Assembly: GCF_965363235.1 (NCBI RefSeq)
Contig: NC_134840.1
Location: forward strand, 86,338,916 to 86,402,915
Direction: 5' to 3'
DNA from: Mytilus galloprovincialis
Taxonomy: Eukaryota > Mollusca > Bivalvia > Mytilida > Mytilidae
Length of the DNA: 64,000 nucleotides
Position numbers and translations under genes: made by a program. This document shows positions 35,205 to 46,962 of the stretch, piece after piece. The notes beneath the pieces were generated by a model. It had not been told where the DNA came from. It did no database searches and worked only from the letters and a program-made list of their open reading frames with translations. Each line of letters begins with the position of its first letter. The stretch's first letter is position 1.

Positions 35205-36585
35205 AAAACAGATAACAAGGAATTGAAAAGGGATAATAACAGATAACAGTAATGAAATATGAAAATAAATCTCTCAAAGACCAATCCAGTAGATGACTCG
35301 TAGATCTTAGTATATAACTTGTGGTATGGACCTAGAAAATTTGTGCAAACAAGACGTTTCGGCCGTTGGGGCAGTTCTGCCTTGGTTGATTTTTTTTCCG
35401 TAACTTGGATGTTGAACGAAATTACTAGTTTCTGTTTTTGATATAGGGATATTTTTAATCTAGGGCATTTGAGGGATCAATTTTTAATGATTTAGATTTT
35501 TTTATTTAATTTTTGAAAATAGTGCAGCCAGTGACACTTTATTATCAATTTGATTTTTAGATTATTTTTTTTCTGAAAAGCAATATATATACTTTACAAG
35601 TAATAAAAAAAAACATTGATGCACAATATATTTTTTTTATTTAATGACCTCATGATAAAACTTACTTATAAAATACAAAAATACCCAGATCAGTGGAGAC
35701 AGGACATGTAACTGAAACACGCATATGCCAGTTATGGTTATTCTGATAATAGAAATTGACTCAAGTGACAATTCTGATAGTATAATAGAAATTAGACCTA
35801 GTAAAAATTTGGATGACACCAAGTGAAAAACCAATCATGTATCTTATGTGAAATTATAATATATGGAAAATTTGGGTACAGCAATGGAGAAGCTGAAGGA
35901 TTTTAAAAAGGGTATTTGTCGAAAAATTAAACTGAAGACACATCTGTATTTGCATCAATGGTTTCTGAGCTTCAATTTTCGCCATGTGAAGCAGCTAAAA
36001 AGCTTTTAAAAATATGGTGATCATGATTCTCTTTCATGTAAATGAAAAGAAAGGGAGTAGCACTTATAATATAAATGCTAAAAGAAAAAGATGTTGTATA
36101 ATTCCCAAAGCCATAATTCAAACCCACACCACTTAGTAATGTAAAACAATTCAAAGGAGAAAACTAACTGCCTAATTTATCCACAAAATAGTGAACGAGA
36201 AACTTAGTAACACAGTAACAAACTACAACCACTGAATCCAGGCTCCTGACTTGGAAATAGGCACATACCAGTGGCGGATCCAGAAATTTTCATAAGTGGG
36301 GGCCCACTGACTGACCTAAGAGGGGGCCCGCTCCAGTCACGCTTCAATGATTCCCTATATAAGCAACCAAATTTTTTCCCAAAAAGGGGAAATGAGACTA
36401 TTATCCATTCAAATCACAATTTTCAATTATCTTCAATTTCGACGGAAGATTGGCTGTCAAAATGCTAACATTCCAATTTTCAATAACAGTTAACAGCAAA
36501 TAGATTCTCACAATAACAGATAACAAAATAGATAATAGTCCTATAACAGATAACAAAGAATAAGACAATAACAGCTAACAGTAAA
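35205..36585. repeat. Region with scattered AACAGATAACAA motifs
   Basis: The motif taacagataacaa recurs near 35205, 35235, 36500, 36545 and, beyond the 1.8-kb copy B, near 38418. That element therefore inserted into an existing repeat. The middle part (35280-36260) shows nothing recognisable. Confidence 0.6.
36269..36389. mobile_element. Truncated MITE (3997-type)
   Basis: Left end CAGTGGCGGATCCAG and the first 120 bp of the 160-bp MITE; the G-rich right end is missing after ccaaaaaggggaaatg. Confidence 0.85.
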
Positions 36586-38400
36586 CAGGGGCGTAGCTAG
36601 GTATTCATTCAACTGTAGGCACAAATCGGCAGGGGGCCTGGGGTCCGCTCAAAGCCCCCAGCAGGTCCAGGGCAAAGCCCCCGACGGAAAACGGATTTCA
36701 GCGTTTTGGGTGCAAAATTTTATGCACAAAAATATTAAATTTTCTGGTTATTTAATCATGATAATTATAATATACATGATGAAAAGTTCGAAGAATTATG
36801 AATAATTTACCATAACATCTGAATGGTGAATTAAATAACGCAGTACAATTGGAAAATCAAATAAAAAAAAAAATACAATATGTATACTGCCCAGCATAGC
36901 TCCGCGTATCCCTTTAATTAAGCAGTACACCCTGTTTGGTATTTTCAAATCTATTCCGTTATGATCGATATATATATACGTTTAACTTAATTGAAAGTAC
37001 ATATTGACGATCCTTCATTAAAAAAAAAAAGGCACTTGCACGTAAACACTGATATTACTTAAGAATTGAATGCTTCTTTTTGTAAATTTATTGGGGTGTA
37101 AAAGCGTTGACCGAAGTACATTTTGTATGAAGCGCGGAAGCGCTTCATTCTAAAAATGTACGTAATGTCAACGCTTTTACAACCCTATAAAGTTACAAAA
37201 AGAAGCATTCAATACTTATAATTACATTTTTTAGCTATGATCATGAAAACACGAATTTTATATATTTTATTATTTAATTCACCTGTGCACTTTATTGTTG
37301 GAGCACGTGTTATCATGAGTGAAAAGTTGTATTGAGCAATGCAACTGCTTACGGAATAACACGTGATGTGCAGTTAGCCAATCAGAATAAAATAGTATAA
37401 TGAAACATACATCTAATGTAATTATTATATAATAACACTATCCTTTTGGCTAGAAAGACATCAACCATCAATCAGTTGATTCTTAAACCTTTACCCTAGC
37501 CACACAAACACATACACACATAGTCGATGCCTAAAAAGATCTGTTCTGTTCATACTATTAGTAAACGTAACAAAATTCAAAAAAATTCGTATTTCTCTAT
37601 ATCCCGCTTTACTGTAAAATCCCTACCTGCTTTAGAATTTGAATAATTGTGATCATTACACGTAGATCTGAGAGTATTCAAAACCACTGGTAGCTAGTTG
37701 ATAGATTGGTTTTTAAACTTCCAGTGTAAAATATTTATGCAAGTTTAGAACAAAAAAAAATGTGATTATTTACAATAAACACAACAGGGAGCTTAGTCCT
37801 GTAATAGGTGTTGTACAGGCCGAAGGTCTGGAAATTTGAAAATGCCATGCATTGGAAAAAGAGGGATTATTGGATAGGAGCAGAAACTTTGCCTTTCAGT
37901 AGACCAACTACGAACTCCTCAAAGAGTGGCATTCTCTCTACAACTAGGCATAATATTAAATGTCCCCATTCTGACCAGACGTAACTACGTATTTATACAT
38001 CCTGCACAGCCAAACGGACGACAAACATTGGCAAGTCGGGTGAAGACAAAGTGGACAGCTAGTTGAAAACTAACAACAACTAATTAAAAATTCATGTGTC
38101 TAAGTTGAGGTTCATTCAAGTTTTTGTTGATCAAATTGAAACGATCTGAACCAAAGTTCTAGTTTATAGTTTCTATATAAGGTACACACATAACAAACAT
38201 TCAATTCTATCCAATATTCCATTCACTAAGGACGAGAGACTAGTGTACACGTGCTATTCGATAATTAGAGTTGTGACAACTTCACTGGAATTCATCTACA
38301 TATAATGTTGTTTATTATTTTTCTTAACAAAAAAAAAAAATTTGTGAAAAATTTATGTGTAGGCACGTGCCTAAAGTGCCTAACGGCAGCTACGCCCCTG
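36586..38400 (-). mobile_element. 1.8-kb TIR element, copy B (inverted)
   Basis: 1815 bp, the reverse complement of copy A, with CAGGGGCGTAGCT termini. It is flanked by GTAAA on both sides (36581-36585 and 38401-38405), a perfect 5-bp target duplication. No coding capacity. Confidence 0.92.
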
Positions 38401-38405
38401 GTAAA

Positions 38406-39960
38406 TATATTTTCAGAATAACAGATAACAAAGAATTAAAATCCCCCATAACAGCATAACAGTTAAACCCCTTGCCCCCCCTCTTTCAAGTTGGATGAAG
38501 AAAATGCATAACCTCCGATTTTTTTGAAAAAATTACCACGGACGGAAAACATATCAAGATATTAGTTTAGTAATTTTCGTGTCTGCCCTTCCATTATGTG
38601 ACTCAAGAAAAAAATCCAAAAAATGGGTAACAATTGTATCGAAAAGAGAAAATCGAGTGCACCTTTTTATGTTAGGGCGTGTTTGAGTTGAATATTTTGT
38701 CTTGATATCGTACAAAGTAAGATTATTTCATACATCGTCTCGCATCAGATTCTATTATTTTTATATATCAAAGCTACAGATTTACTTTATAACACAAAAA
38801 AATAACAGTACTAAAAGATGAAATATATGGGTCAAGTGAAATACCTATCTAATGAGTCACAAAAACAGAGAAGGTGTGTTCGAATAGCTATTTTTTACTG
38901 AAAGTACTTGACACTTATGAACCACATCAACAAACAACATCTAATAAACATCAATCAGAATCCTGACTTATGACAAGTACAAAAAAAAAAGAAGCGGGAT
39001 AATAAGTTTTGATATGTACCAACCTTTAACTTTTCCCGAAACAATAGTGTAATATCACAACATATAGAAAGACACACCATAAAATATCAATTGAAATGGC
39101 TGAACTCAATCAAAAGACATATTTATACAAATGAACATACGCTGAACAAATAGATTTGATAATACAATGAAAATACAAAATAAAAAAAAATAAGTGGTGA
39201 TATTCAGAAAAACAACCATAACCTTGAACGAAATGCCGCCAAGTAGAATAATGTATACAGTATACAGTAATGAAGAACGGAAATATTTGTATTACTTTTG
39301 GACTTTCGAATATTTTGGCCTCGAACATCACTGAAGAGACTGGTTAAACAAATATAAAGTAACTTTTTAGTAGATTTTAAAATAAGGATATATAGTTTGA
39401 TATAAACGCTGTCAGTTGCGTGTTAAATTGAGTATAACTTATAAAACGAATACATAAACTAGTGGTGATCCTTAAACGTTTGAACTTATAAAACGTATTC
39501 ATAAACTGGTTTTTTTTTATATTCAAATGTTCGATATTTGAATATATGATGTTATTAACTTAATTTCGCTTGACATATTTTTTGACGAAATTCAGTCATA
39601 TTTTTTATTATGTTACAAGTGTGGACACAGATGAGTGTGGATAGTATGTTTGGATGTTTGACAGTGTCTTATGACAAAAGGGAGTTCTATGTTTTCCTAT
39701 ATGGTGTTATTAACTGTGTTGCACGATGACAACCAACCTGAGCATTAGGTGTATTGTTTATTTAATATTTATTTTTTATGTTCAAGACGGGCATGAAAGA
39801 GACAGTAATTACATTAGTTGCCAAATGATTATGATAGAATATGTTCCACATCTTTGACTTTGGATACATTTTGTAGATAGGAGAGCAACATATTATAGGT
39901 TCATTTTTTCATGTGTTTTTTTCTAAATGGGAGATGATATATAGATTTGATGACATGATA
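38406..39960. other. Intergenic stretch, no gene recognised
   Basis: AT-rich sequence with short frames only (a 73-residue one on the minus strand at 39110-39331, no motif). No repeat array is evident. Confidence 0.5.
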
Positions 39961-39964
39961 TAAG

Positions 39965-40230
39965 AAGCCTGTAATTCAATGGTTGTCGTTCTTTTGTGTG
40001 TTACATATTCACTTTTCGTTTATTTTTTGTACATAAATAAGGCCGTTTGTTTTCTCGTTTGAATTGTTTTACATTGTCATTTCGGGGGCTTTTATAGCTG
40101 ATAATGGGGTATTGGCTTTGCTCATTGTTGATGGCCATATGGTGACCTGTAGTTGTAAATTTCTGTGTCATTTTGGTCTCTTGTGGAGAATTGTCTCATT
40201 GGCAATCATACTACATCTTTTTTATATGTA
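39965..40230 (+). repeat. Dispersed mussel repeat ending ..caatcatactacatc
   Basis: Same family as 8480-8850: agcctgtaattcaatggttgtcgtt, ggccgtttgttttctcgtttgaattg, ttgatggccatatggtgacctgtagttg, and the tail tgtctcattggcaatcat. Confidence 0.8.
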
Positions 40231-40790
40231 TTTGCTTACTATTTGTATGGTTCTACTTATATTATTTTGTGGTGGATCATCAGTGTCATTAGTAAAAAAT
40301 TTTTGTTAAACTGTTCCTCAGATTAGAATACATTTATTGATTTATAGTAATGACAATGCCTGACATGATGCTTAGGGCTAGATGATCTAGGAAGTAAACC
40401 TTTGTGCTGATTTTATCAATTCTTTGATAATATCGCCTCCAAATCCGGTTGAAGCAAAGAAAATTTTTGACCAATATAACAATGATTTCACCAAAAGAAC
40501 CTTTGTGAGCATGTTTCAAAGACTCACAACCGCTCCAAAAGTAATCTGATAGAATTTAATGCATGTCAAGTGGATATTATCAACAGCTACTTAGTTAGTT
40601 AGTCTTAATATGTCTAAATATCTACAAAGTAAAAGTATTCAAAAGGTAATGCAAAATTATTCTCCTTTCATTTTTTTTGGTTATATGGATACAAATATAA
40701 GTGATACAGGTACGGCAGCATTTGTTGTGGTAAAAAGTTTAGTAATTTACTGTAACAATGTTCACTGGTGTCATTCGGTTTAACGAGAGA

Positions 40791-41235
40791 AATGATCGTG
40801 AAAGAATATCTAACGGCGGTCAAGTATTGAGAGACGATCGTGAAAGCTCTGGTAACGGATCGTGAAAGACATTTCATGTAAATTCTAGTTCCGAATCTTT
40901 GAAAAAATCGCTTAATTGTCAAAACTCGGAACAAATCAAAACAAAAAATTATGTCTGTCAAAATGGTTTAACTTCCTCGTCATAACTGTGAAATAAGATG
41001 AAGAAAATGTGCAGTACTTTATGAAAAAAACACAAAAGGCGCAATGCATGTCTATGAAATTAATTACGATGTATTTGAAATTTATTTTTTGGTGTATCTG
41101 ATTGTACAGTAAAATTAAAGTATGTTCTTCCCTTAAAAGCATAAATTGTATATGAAAACCTTGAATTTGTTGAATTTCCACCAAACTTGATCGTGAAAGA
41201 TCAGGCAACGCATTATTTTGATCGTGAAAGATAAT
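40791..41235. repeat. Cluster of GATCGTGAAAG motifs
   Basis: Five exact copies at 40794, 40836, 40858, 41189 and 41220. They sit in two groups about 330 bp apart, as in the ends of a small transposon. No reading frame of interest. Confidence 0.6.
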
Positions 41236-42084
41236 GCGTGACCAGACTTAATACTAGTAATCAGAAATCTGTATTTCTTTTACCATTTGATAAACCTGCA
41301 ACTGGTTGAAGCATTTCACTATTTTGATAAGGATGAACATTAAAACTATTATTTTTTTCTATTCAACACTTTACCTCGAAAGCAAAAAAAAAACAACAAA
41401 AAAAAAACAGCAACTAAAAACCTGTCTAAATAAGTGTGAAAGATTCAGCTCTGAGAATCGGTCAAGCACAATTCAGGCAGACTGACACTATTTAGCCAAT
41501 AGTATTGATATGCAACGTTTAAACCAAAATAATATCCATCAAACAAAAAATTACAGCAAAACAGCATCTTTCATGAGTAATTTGAGATTGAACGATAACC
41601 AACATTTTATGCAACAGTACTTTCTTAAGTTATTTGTATACAACGCAGATGTGGATTGATTTAACCATATACTACAGACTATAGAATACCAGAGCGCAAA
41701 TGCTGTAATGTCTCGTCTGCTTTACTTATGATAGTATATATTTGTTGAACGTCTATAATATCAAGGGTTTTACTAGAAGTGTCAAATGCGCTTAAGATTG
41801 TCAATGGTTCATAAAAAGAATTCAAGGTCAGAATACCATGCCATACAGATCTCTACAAATATCCTGTACACCAAATAAATGTGTTCCTATTATTACAGTG
41901 CCTTAGAAACTGACAAATGTTAAAGTTATGCTTTGCCAATTAATTCGGAACATAAGGTCAAAAGTATGTGAACCCTGACCGACAGCCAGACATAGACATC
42001 TTACTATCATGCAATATATCAAATACAATTGAAGTCACCATGGTCATATATGAAACATGCAGACAGACATGTACACCTTTTTTG

Positions 42085-42500
42085 TCTCCTTTGGAGAGTT
42101 GTCTCGTTGGCAATCATACCACATCTTCTTTTTATATAGACTTAGTACACATACAAATTTTTACCGCATAATTTCCAAAAACACATTGTAATGGGTAGGA
42201 CATTCTTTGGATGTGTACTGATTGGTATTTTTGGTCTAGGATAAGTTGTAATTGGTTTCGAACTAGCTTCAGTAACTACAGATCAAGTGCTTTGATGCAA
42301 GTGCTTTGTGTTTATCGTTTTCTTTTTAGTTATTACTCTGCGTGTGCTTCGTACCGATCTGTTGAGTTCGGCCATTTCCACCTGATTTTTACAGCTGGTT
42401 TTTTAATGCCATGCTGTTACACCACTGTGCGAGGTTTTTGGAGGGCTCTGCGCTCACAATGGTGCCAGTTGTTTAGTAGTTGTATATATCACCAGTGAAA
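42085..42500 (+). repeat. Dispersed repeat fragments
   Basis: 42085-42135 is the gagttgtctcgttggcaatcataccacatcttctttttat tail. 42190-42480 resembles other mussel repeats (gttgagttcggccatttccacc). The 95-residue frame at 42211-42498 is not convincing as a gene. The surroundings 41236-42084 and 42501-43340 show nothing recognisable. Confidence 0.55.
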
Positions 42501-43346
42501 GTGGTGATGAGAAGATTGTGTGTAACCAGAACCTGATATAGAGGTTGCATGTTACTATGTTTTGTGATTTTCACGGACACGAGTCCAATCTTCTTTTTCC
42601 TAAATAACAAGTTTTTATTCAAATAATTCAAACATTCTTTTGAAAGAAATCCGCTCAAACAGGTGCTAGGGGTTGTCCTAAATTACAGTGAGGTAAAAGT
42701 TTTGTTTTGCCCCTTCGTTTTGAAAGGCGTCACTGTTACTTGATCTTACTTTGAGAATGAGCACATCATTAAAAGAGCTGCTACTTGATTTTTGTGTGTT
42801 TTTGTTGTGCATGTTATACTTTTTTGTCATTAATGGATATTTAATATTCTTTGTGGTTCTTATATAATTTAGGACTAATACATTGAACTATTCGTCGCGA
42901 ACATATCAAATAACTTAATCCGAGTGATATTGTTCACTGTATAGGATTATATCAATCATAGAAATTGTAAAAAATAAATGTAAATTGATAATCAGATTAT
43001 CAAAATAAAGAACATAGAATTACATTTACGAACTAAAATAACTTGTTTCTAATTAGATAGCAGATTAAAACATGACCATACAAATAACTGAAAGTTCAAG
43101 CTGAGAATTTTAAAATAACATATCAAAACATGTTGATAAAAAGTCCTGATTATGAAATGTAAATAGAAAAAAAATATAGAAATACTAGTTATTTAACACA
43201 ACAAAATAGATATATGCATAATATCTAAACTGTGGATTTTATAAAATTATAATGATTTTGCCATTTGATTGGGACTTTCTTTTTTGAATTTTCCTTTTTC
43301 CTTTTTCATTTGATGTCTGATTGCAACTATATTTCCGGGAAAACTT

Positions 43347-43454
43347 GGGGTATGTTCCTTTATGAACCATATGGTATGATTGCCAACGATACAACTCTCT
43401 GGGGTATGTTCCTTTATGAACCATATGGTATGATTGCCAACGATACAACTCTCC
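43347..43454 (-). repeat. 54-bp tandem duplication in a dispersed repeat
   Basis: Two copies of ggggtatgttcctttatgaa..gattgccaacgatacaactctct at 43347 and 43401. The repeat continues to about 43540 (reverse of the 8480-8850 family). Confidence 0.9.
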
Positions 43455-44559
43455 AGGCATCAATGGACGTAGTAGGTAAGCAGCTACAAGTCACCGTGCG
43501 GCCTTCAACAATGAGTAAAAACAATACCGCATAGAAGTAACAAATGTAAATCAATTTAAACGAGAATACTAGTGTTCTTCAACTCTGTTGTTATGTGTTC
43601 ATTCCTTGTATAATGTAATTTATTTTGTGCTATATCATGTTTGATTTTTATTTATCACATACTAATTAATGTTAAAAAAAGCGCATGCATATGGAAATTT
43701 ACTCCAACAACAATTGTTGACATATTTCATTTATTTTTTAAATCGATTTTTTGGCAAAATCAAGATTCTTGTGTTCTTTTTGCTGTCGGTAATTAAATTC
43801 CAACTAAAAGATCTGCGTGTAGCCCTGTAGAGCAAAATATGAAAACGGTAAATATGACGAAGATCGATATTAAAGGGTCTTAACTGATCCGTACTCATAG
43901 TTTAAAAGATAAAATATCCCATACCTTAGATTTTTTTATATAAATTATTTATTAACATTTGGGTCATTTTTAAATAACTTTCTTTAGAAATAACATTAGT
44001 GATACGAATTCTGAATTTAATTTCTGCACTGATGGTAGTTATTCTTGGTTGTTATTTTGAAATTCAATCCAACTTTCAATGACTGGCACTTCTATATATA
44101 GCTTCTGATGGTAAAGACTGAATTCTGCACATGGTCTATAAACGGACAACCATTTGTTTCTGAGAAGGCCAGATGAATGGCATATGGTCGTCCCTGGGCT
44201 AATTATAAGGTTATGAGAACATTTTTTAATTTTTTTTCCGTAACTGTTCGTCAGTTTAAATGCCATAATTTGCAAAATCACAAATATAATAAATCTAAAA
44301 CAAGTCAAAACGCTTAAAAAATAATATGTCGAACAAAAAGTTAACCGACTTTAAAATATCTATCTTGATGGACGAAAACTCGAGGTACTAGGGTTAAACT
44401 ATACGCTTAGTGAACTTCGCACAGAGGGTTACAAATCGGAAATTTATGATAAAGAATCATTATACTATACTGTCAATATTTTAGATATTTTCATAAAATT
44501 AAATGTTACTCAGTACAACAAATCAAGTTTTTTGTAATTTTACAAGTTTTATTATCGTT

Positions 44560-44625
44560 CTGAACATGCATGAAATATTTGCCACTTGACGTTTAATAAC
44601 CAACAATTAATCAATCAATACAAGT
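44560..44625 (+). repeat. Short repeat tail (gaacatgcatgaaatatttgccactt)
   Basis: cgttctgaacatgcatgaaatatttgccacttgacgtttaataaccaacaattaatcaatc. Also at 47756-47820 and, in pieces, at 24175-24200, 55262-55290 and 55968-56010. It resembles the 3' tail of a retroposed element. Confidence 0.65.
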
Positions 44626-44634
44626 TTTATTGTA

Positions 44635-45199
44635 AAAGGAGTAAATCCGGTAAGGGTCGATTTTGGCCTCAAATTTCAAGTTCATCTAACGAATGATTTT
44701 AGACACTTTTTAAACATTTAAGTGTCTATTTCAATTGATTCAATTAGTTTATGTGAAAGATTTTAACTGATATAGTCATCAAAAACGCTCCGATTCAAGC
44801 TGAAATATGAAAAATTATCAAAAGTGCAAAAACGTCACTTTTCAAATGTTTTTTGTCAAAAATAAAAGTGGGCCTCATCCGTGTACATCCTCAAACTTTA
44901 TATATATTATGTATCATCATCAAATACAACTTACGTTTCAATATTATGAATGAACACGAATTTTCATTTCATCTAAAATTTAACTAAAATGCTAAAATTG
45001 CGAAGATTTCAGTAATTTAGCATGACTTAATGATGCTAGTCTGCGATATATGTGCATTGTATGGTCAAAAACAGCCCATATTTATGTAGCAGAAGCATTC
45101 TACTTTCCAATAGATAGCTTACAGATTACATTTTTACAATTTTGTAAAACTGCTATATTTTGGGACCAAAAAGGGGTCTTACTGAACCTACTCCTTTAG
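44635..45199. mobile_element. Putative 565-bp TIR element
   Basis: Left AAAGGAGTAAATCCGGTAAGGG and right, in reverse complement, AAAGGAGTAGGTTCAGTAAGAC share an imperfect inverted repeat of about 20 bp. The interior is AT-rich and non-coding. The target duplication is unclear. Confidence 0.6.
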
Positions 45200-45214
45200 C
45201 ATCGAAGGCTATTT

Positions 45215-45500
45215 AAAATTTTAACGGACAGCATCACAAGTTGGTTGACCGATATGGGATATCTGTGTCACAGGTGACCATGGGTATGTCCCAAATCGTC
45301 GTAACCACCATCCTGTTTGTTTTCTTTTTCTCGATGGTGAGATCCCTGAATTTGTTCTTGTCACGAGCAAAATGAAGGGTGTCACGAATCCAGCAAAATC
45401 CGGCTGCTTACCATCCGAATTTGTTTTTGCCACAAGCAACACGAAGGGTGTCACTAATGTAGCAAGATCAGGCTGCTTACCATTCCGAATTTGTTGACCA
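45215..45500 (+). pseudogene. Second fragment of the RT-family 3' end
   Basis: 45215-45278 translates as NFNGQHHKLVDRYGISVSQV, the same segment as at 31980-32040. Downstream non-coding sequence contains an imperfect tandem duplication (ccgaatttgttcttgtcacgag.. / ccgaatttgtttttgccacaag.., about 70-77 bp). Confidence 0.65.
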
Positions 45501-45775
45501 CATCTTTTCGTCGTCGTCTTTCTTTTAGTCATGGTGTTTTCATGTTTCTCGTCGAATTTTGAGTTTTAATTGTTTCCTTGGTACATTCCGCATCACTTTG
45601 TAGAATATACATTGTGAGCTTATTATCCTATAAATTTTTCAAACTGATAACCGGCTTTATAATAATTCAGAAGTTGTCGTTTGTTGATGTGGTTCATACG
45701 TGTTTCTCGTTTTATATACACAGATATGCGTATTGTTATGCGATTACTTTTCTACATTGGCTAGAGGTATAGGGG

Positions 45776-46230
45776 AGGGTTGAGATCTCATAAACATTTT
45801 AACCCCGCCGCATTTTTGCGCCTGTCCCAATCAGGAGCCTCTGGCCTTTGTTAGTCTTGTATTATTTTTAATTTTAGTTTCTTGTGTACAATTTGGAGTT
45901 TAGTATGGCGTTCATTATCACTGAACTAGTATATATATTTGTTTAGGGGCCAGTTGAAGGACGTCTCCGGGTGCTGGAATTTCTCGCTGCATTGAAGACC
46001 TGTTGGTGACCTTCTGCTGTTGTCTGTTCTATGCCATGGTCGGGTTGTTATCTCTTTGTCACATTCCCCATTTCCACTCTCGATTTTAGATTGTAACGTT
46101 GGTTTTCCCGTTTGAAAGGTTTTACACTAGTCATTTTTGGGGTTCCCTTATAGCTTGCTGTTCGGTGTTAGCCAAGGCTCTGTGTTGAGGATCGTACTTT
46201 GACCTATAATGATTTACTCCCACAAATTGT
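45776..46230 (+). repeat. Dispersed repeat (gcctctggcctttgttag family)
   Basis: ggttgagatctcataaacat, tttgcgcctgtcccaatcaggagcctctggcctttg, ttgaaggacgtctccgggtg, cattgaagacctgttggtgacc, ttcggtgttagccaaggctctg. The opposite strand is at 30533-30910 and 61590-61825. Nothing recognisable from 46231 to 46890. Confidence 0.8.
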
Positions 46231-46896
46231 GACCTGGATGGAGAGCTAAAATTCGTTTATGACTGACTGGAAAATAGTATTGAAGTTAGCAAGGATTTGC
46301 ATCGTACTATATAAATCATTGATTTCAGGGACCATAAATGGCCCTTATCATACTTAACTCGTAATGTTCATTGCTGGAATATGTCCCCTTCTGGTGCAAC
46401 ACAACACACGATCATTCAAATCAACCAAAGGTGCTAAGGCGATTGACCTCCTACTGACTCTTTTTTCTCTAATTATATGTTTTTAAATGTTTTAATTAGT
46501 TTTAGTAAGTATTCTTTTCTTTTTAACTTGTAATGGATTCTTATTCTAAACCATTCGTATTGTATTCAATACGATATTCTATGCCCTCTTATTTTTCCAG
46601 GTGAAAATAAGATAAAGCATTAAAGAATAAAAAAGCAATTACAACACAAACAAATACTTATATTGAAAAAAAAAGTGGGGTCATTTTCCAAAAACCATTT
46701 GAAATCAATCAGTAAATGTAAATGAGAAGATGTGGTATGAATGCCAATTATCAAACATATTTCATTGTAATATAAACAAACTTTTGTAACAATAGAAATC
46801 CTTTTAACATCAGTGTGTTCCGAGTCCGAGGCCTTCCAAGTGAATACAATTAATACCTGTCACAAGTGACATGAGTGATCAAAATTCATACCTGTA

Positions 46897-46907
46897 TATA
46901 ATATAAA
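46897..46907 (+). promoter_or_regulatory. TATA box of the SLC34 gene
   Basis: TATAATATAAA, 66 bp before the start codon. Transcription would begin near 46928-46935, leaving a short leader. Confidence 0.65.
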
Positions 46908-46962
46908 GCCGAGAGCATTTGACTGAAAACAATTTTTGGACAAATATTTTCTGGTGAACAGG

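Noticed and set aside
42211..42498. 95-residue open frame
   Set aside because: Lies in dispersed mussel repeat sequence and resembles no protein I know.
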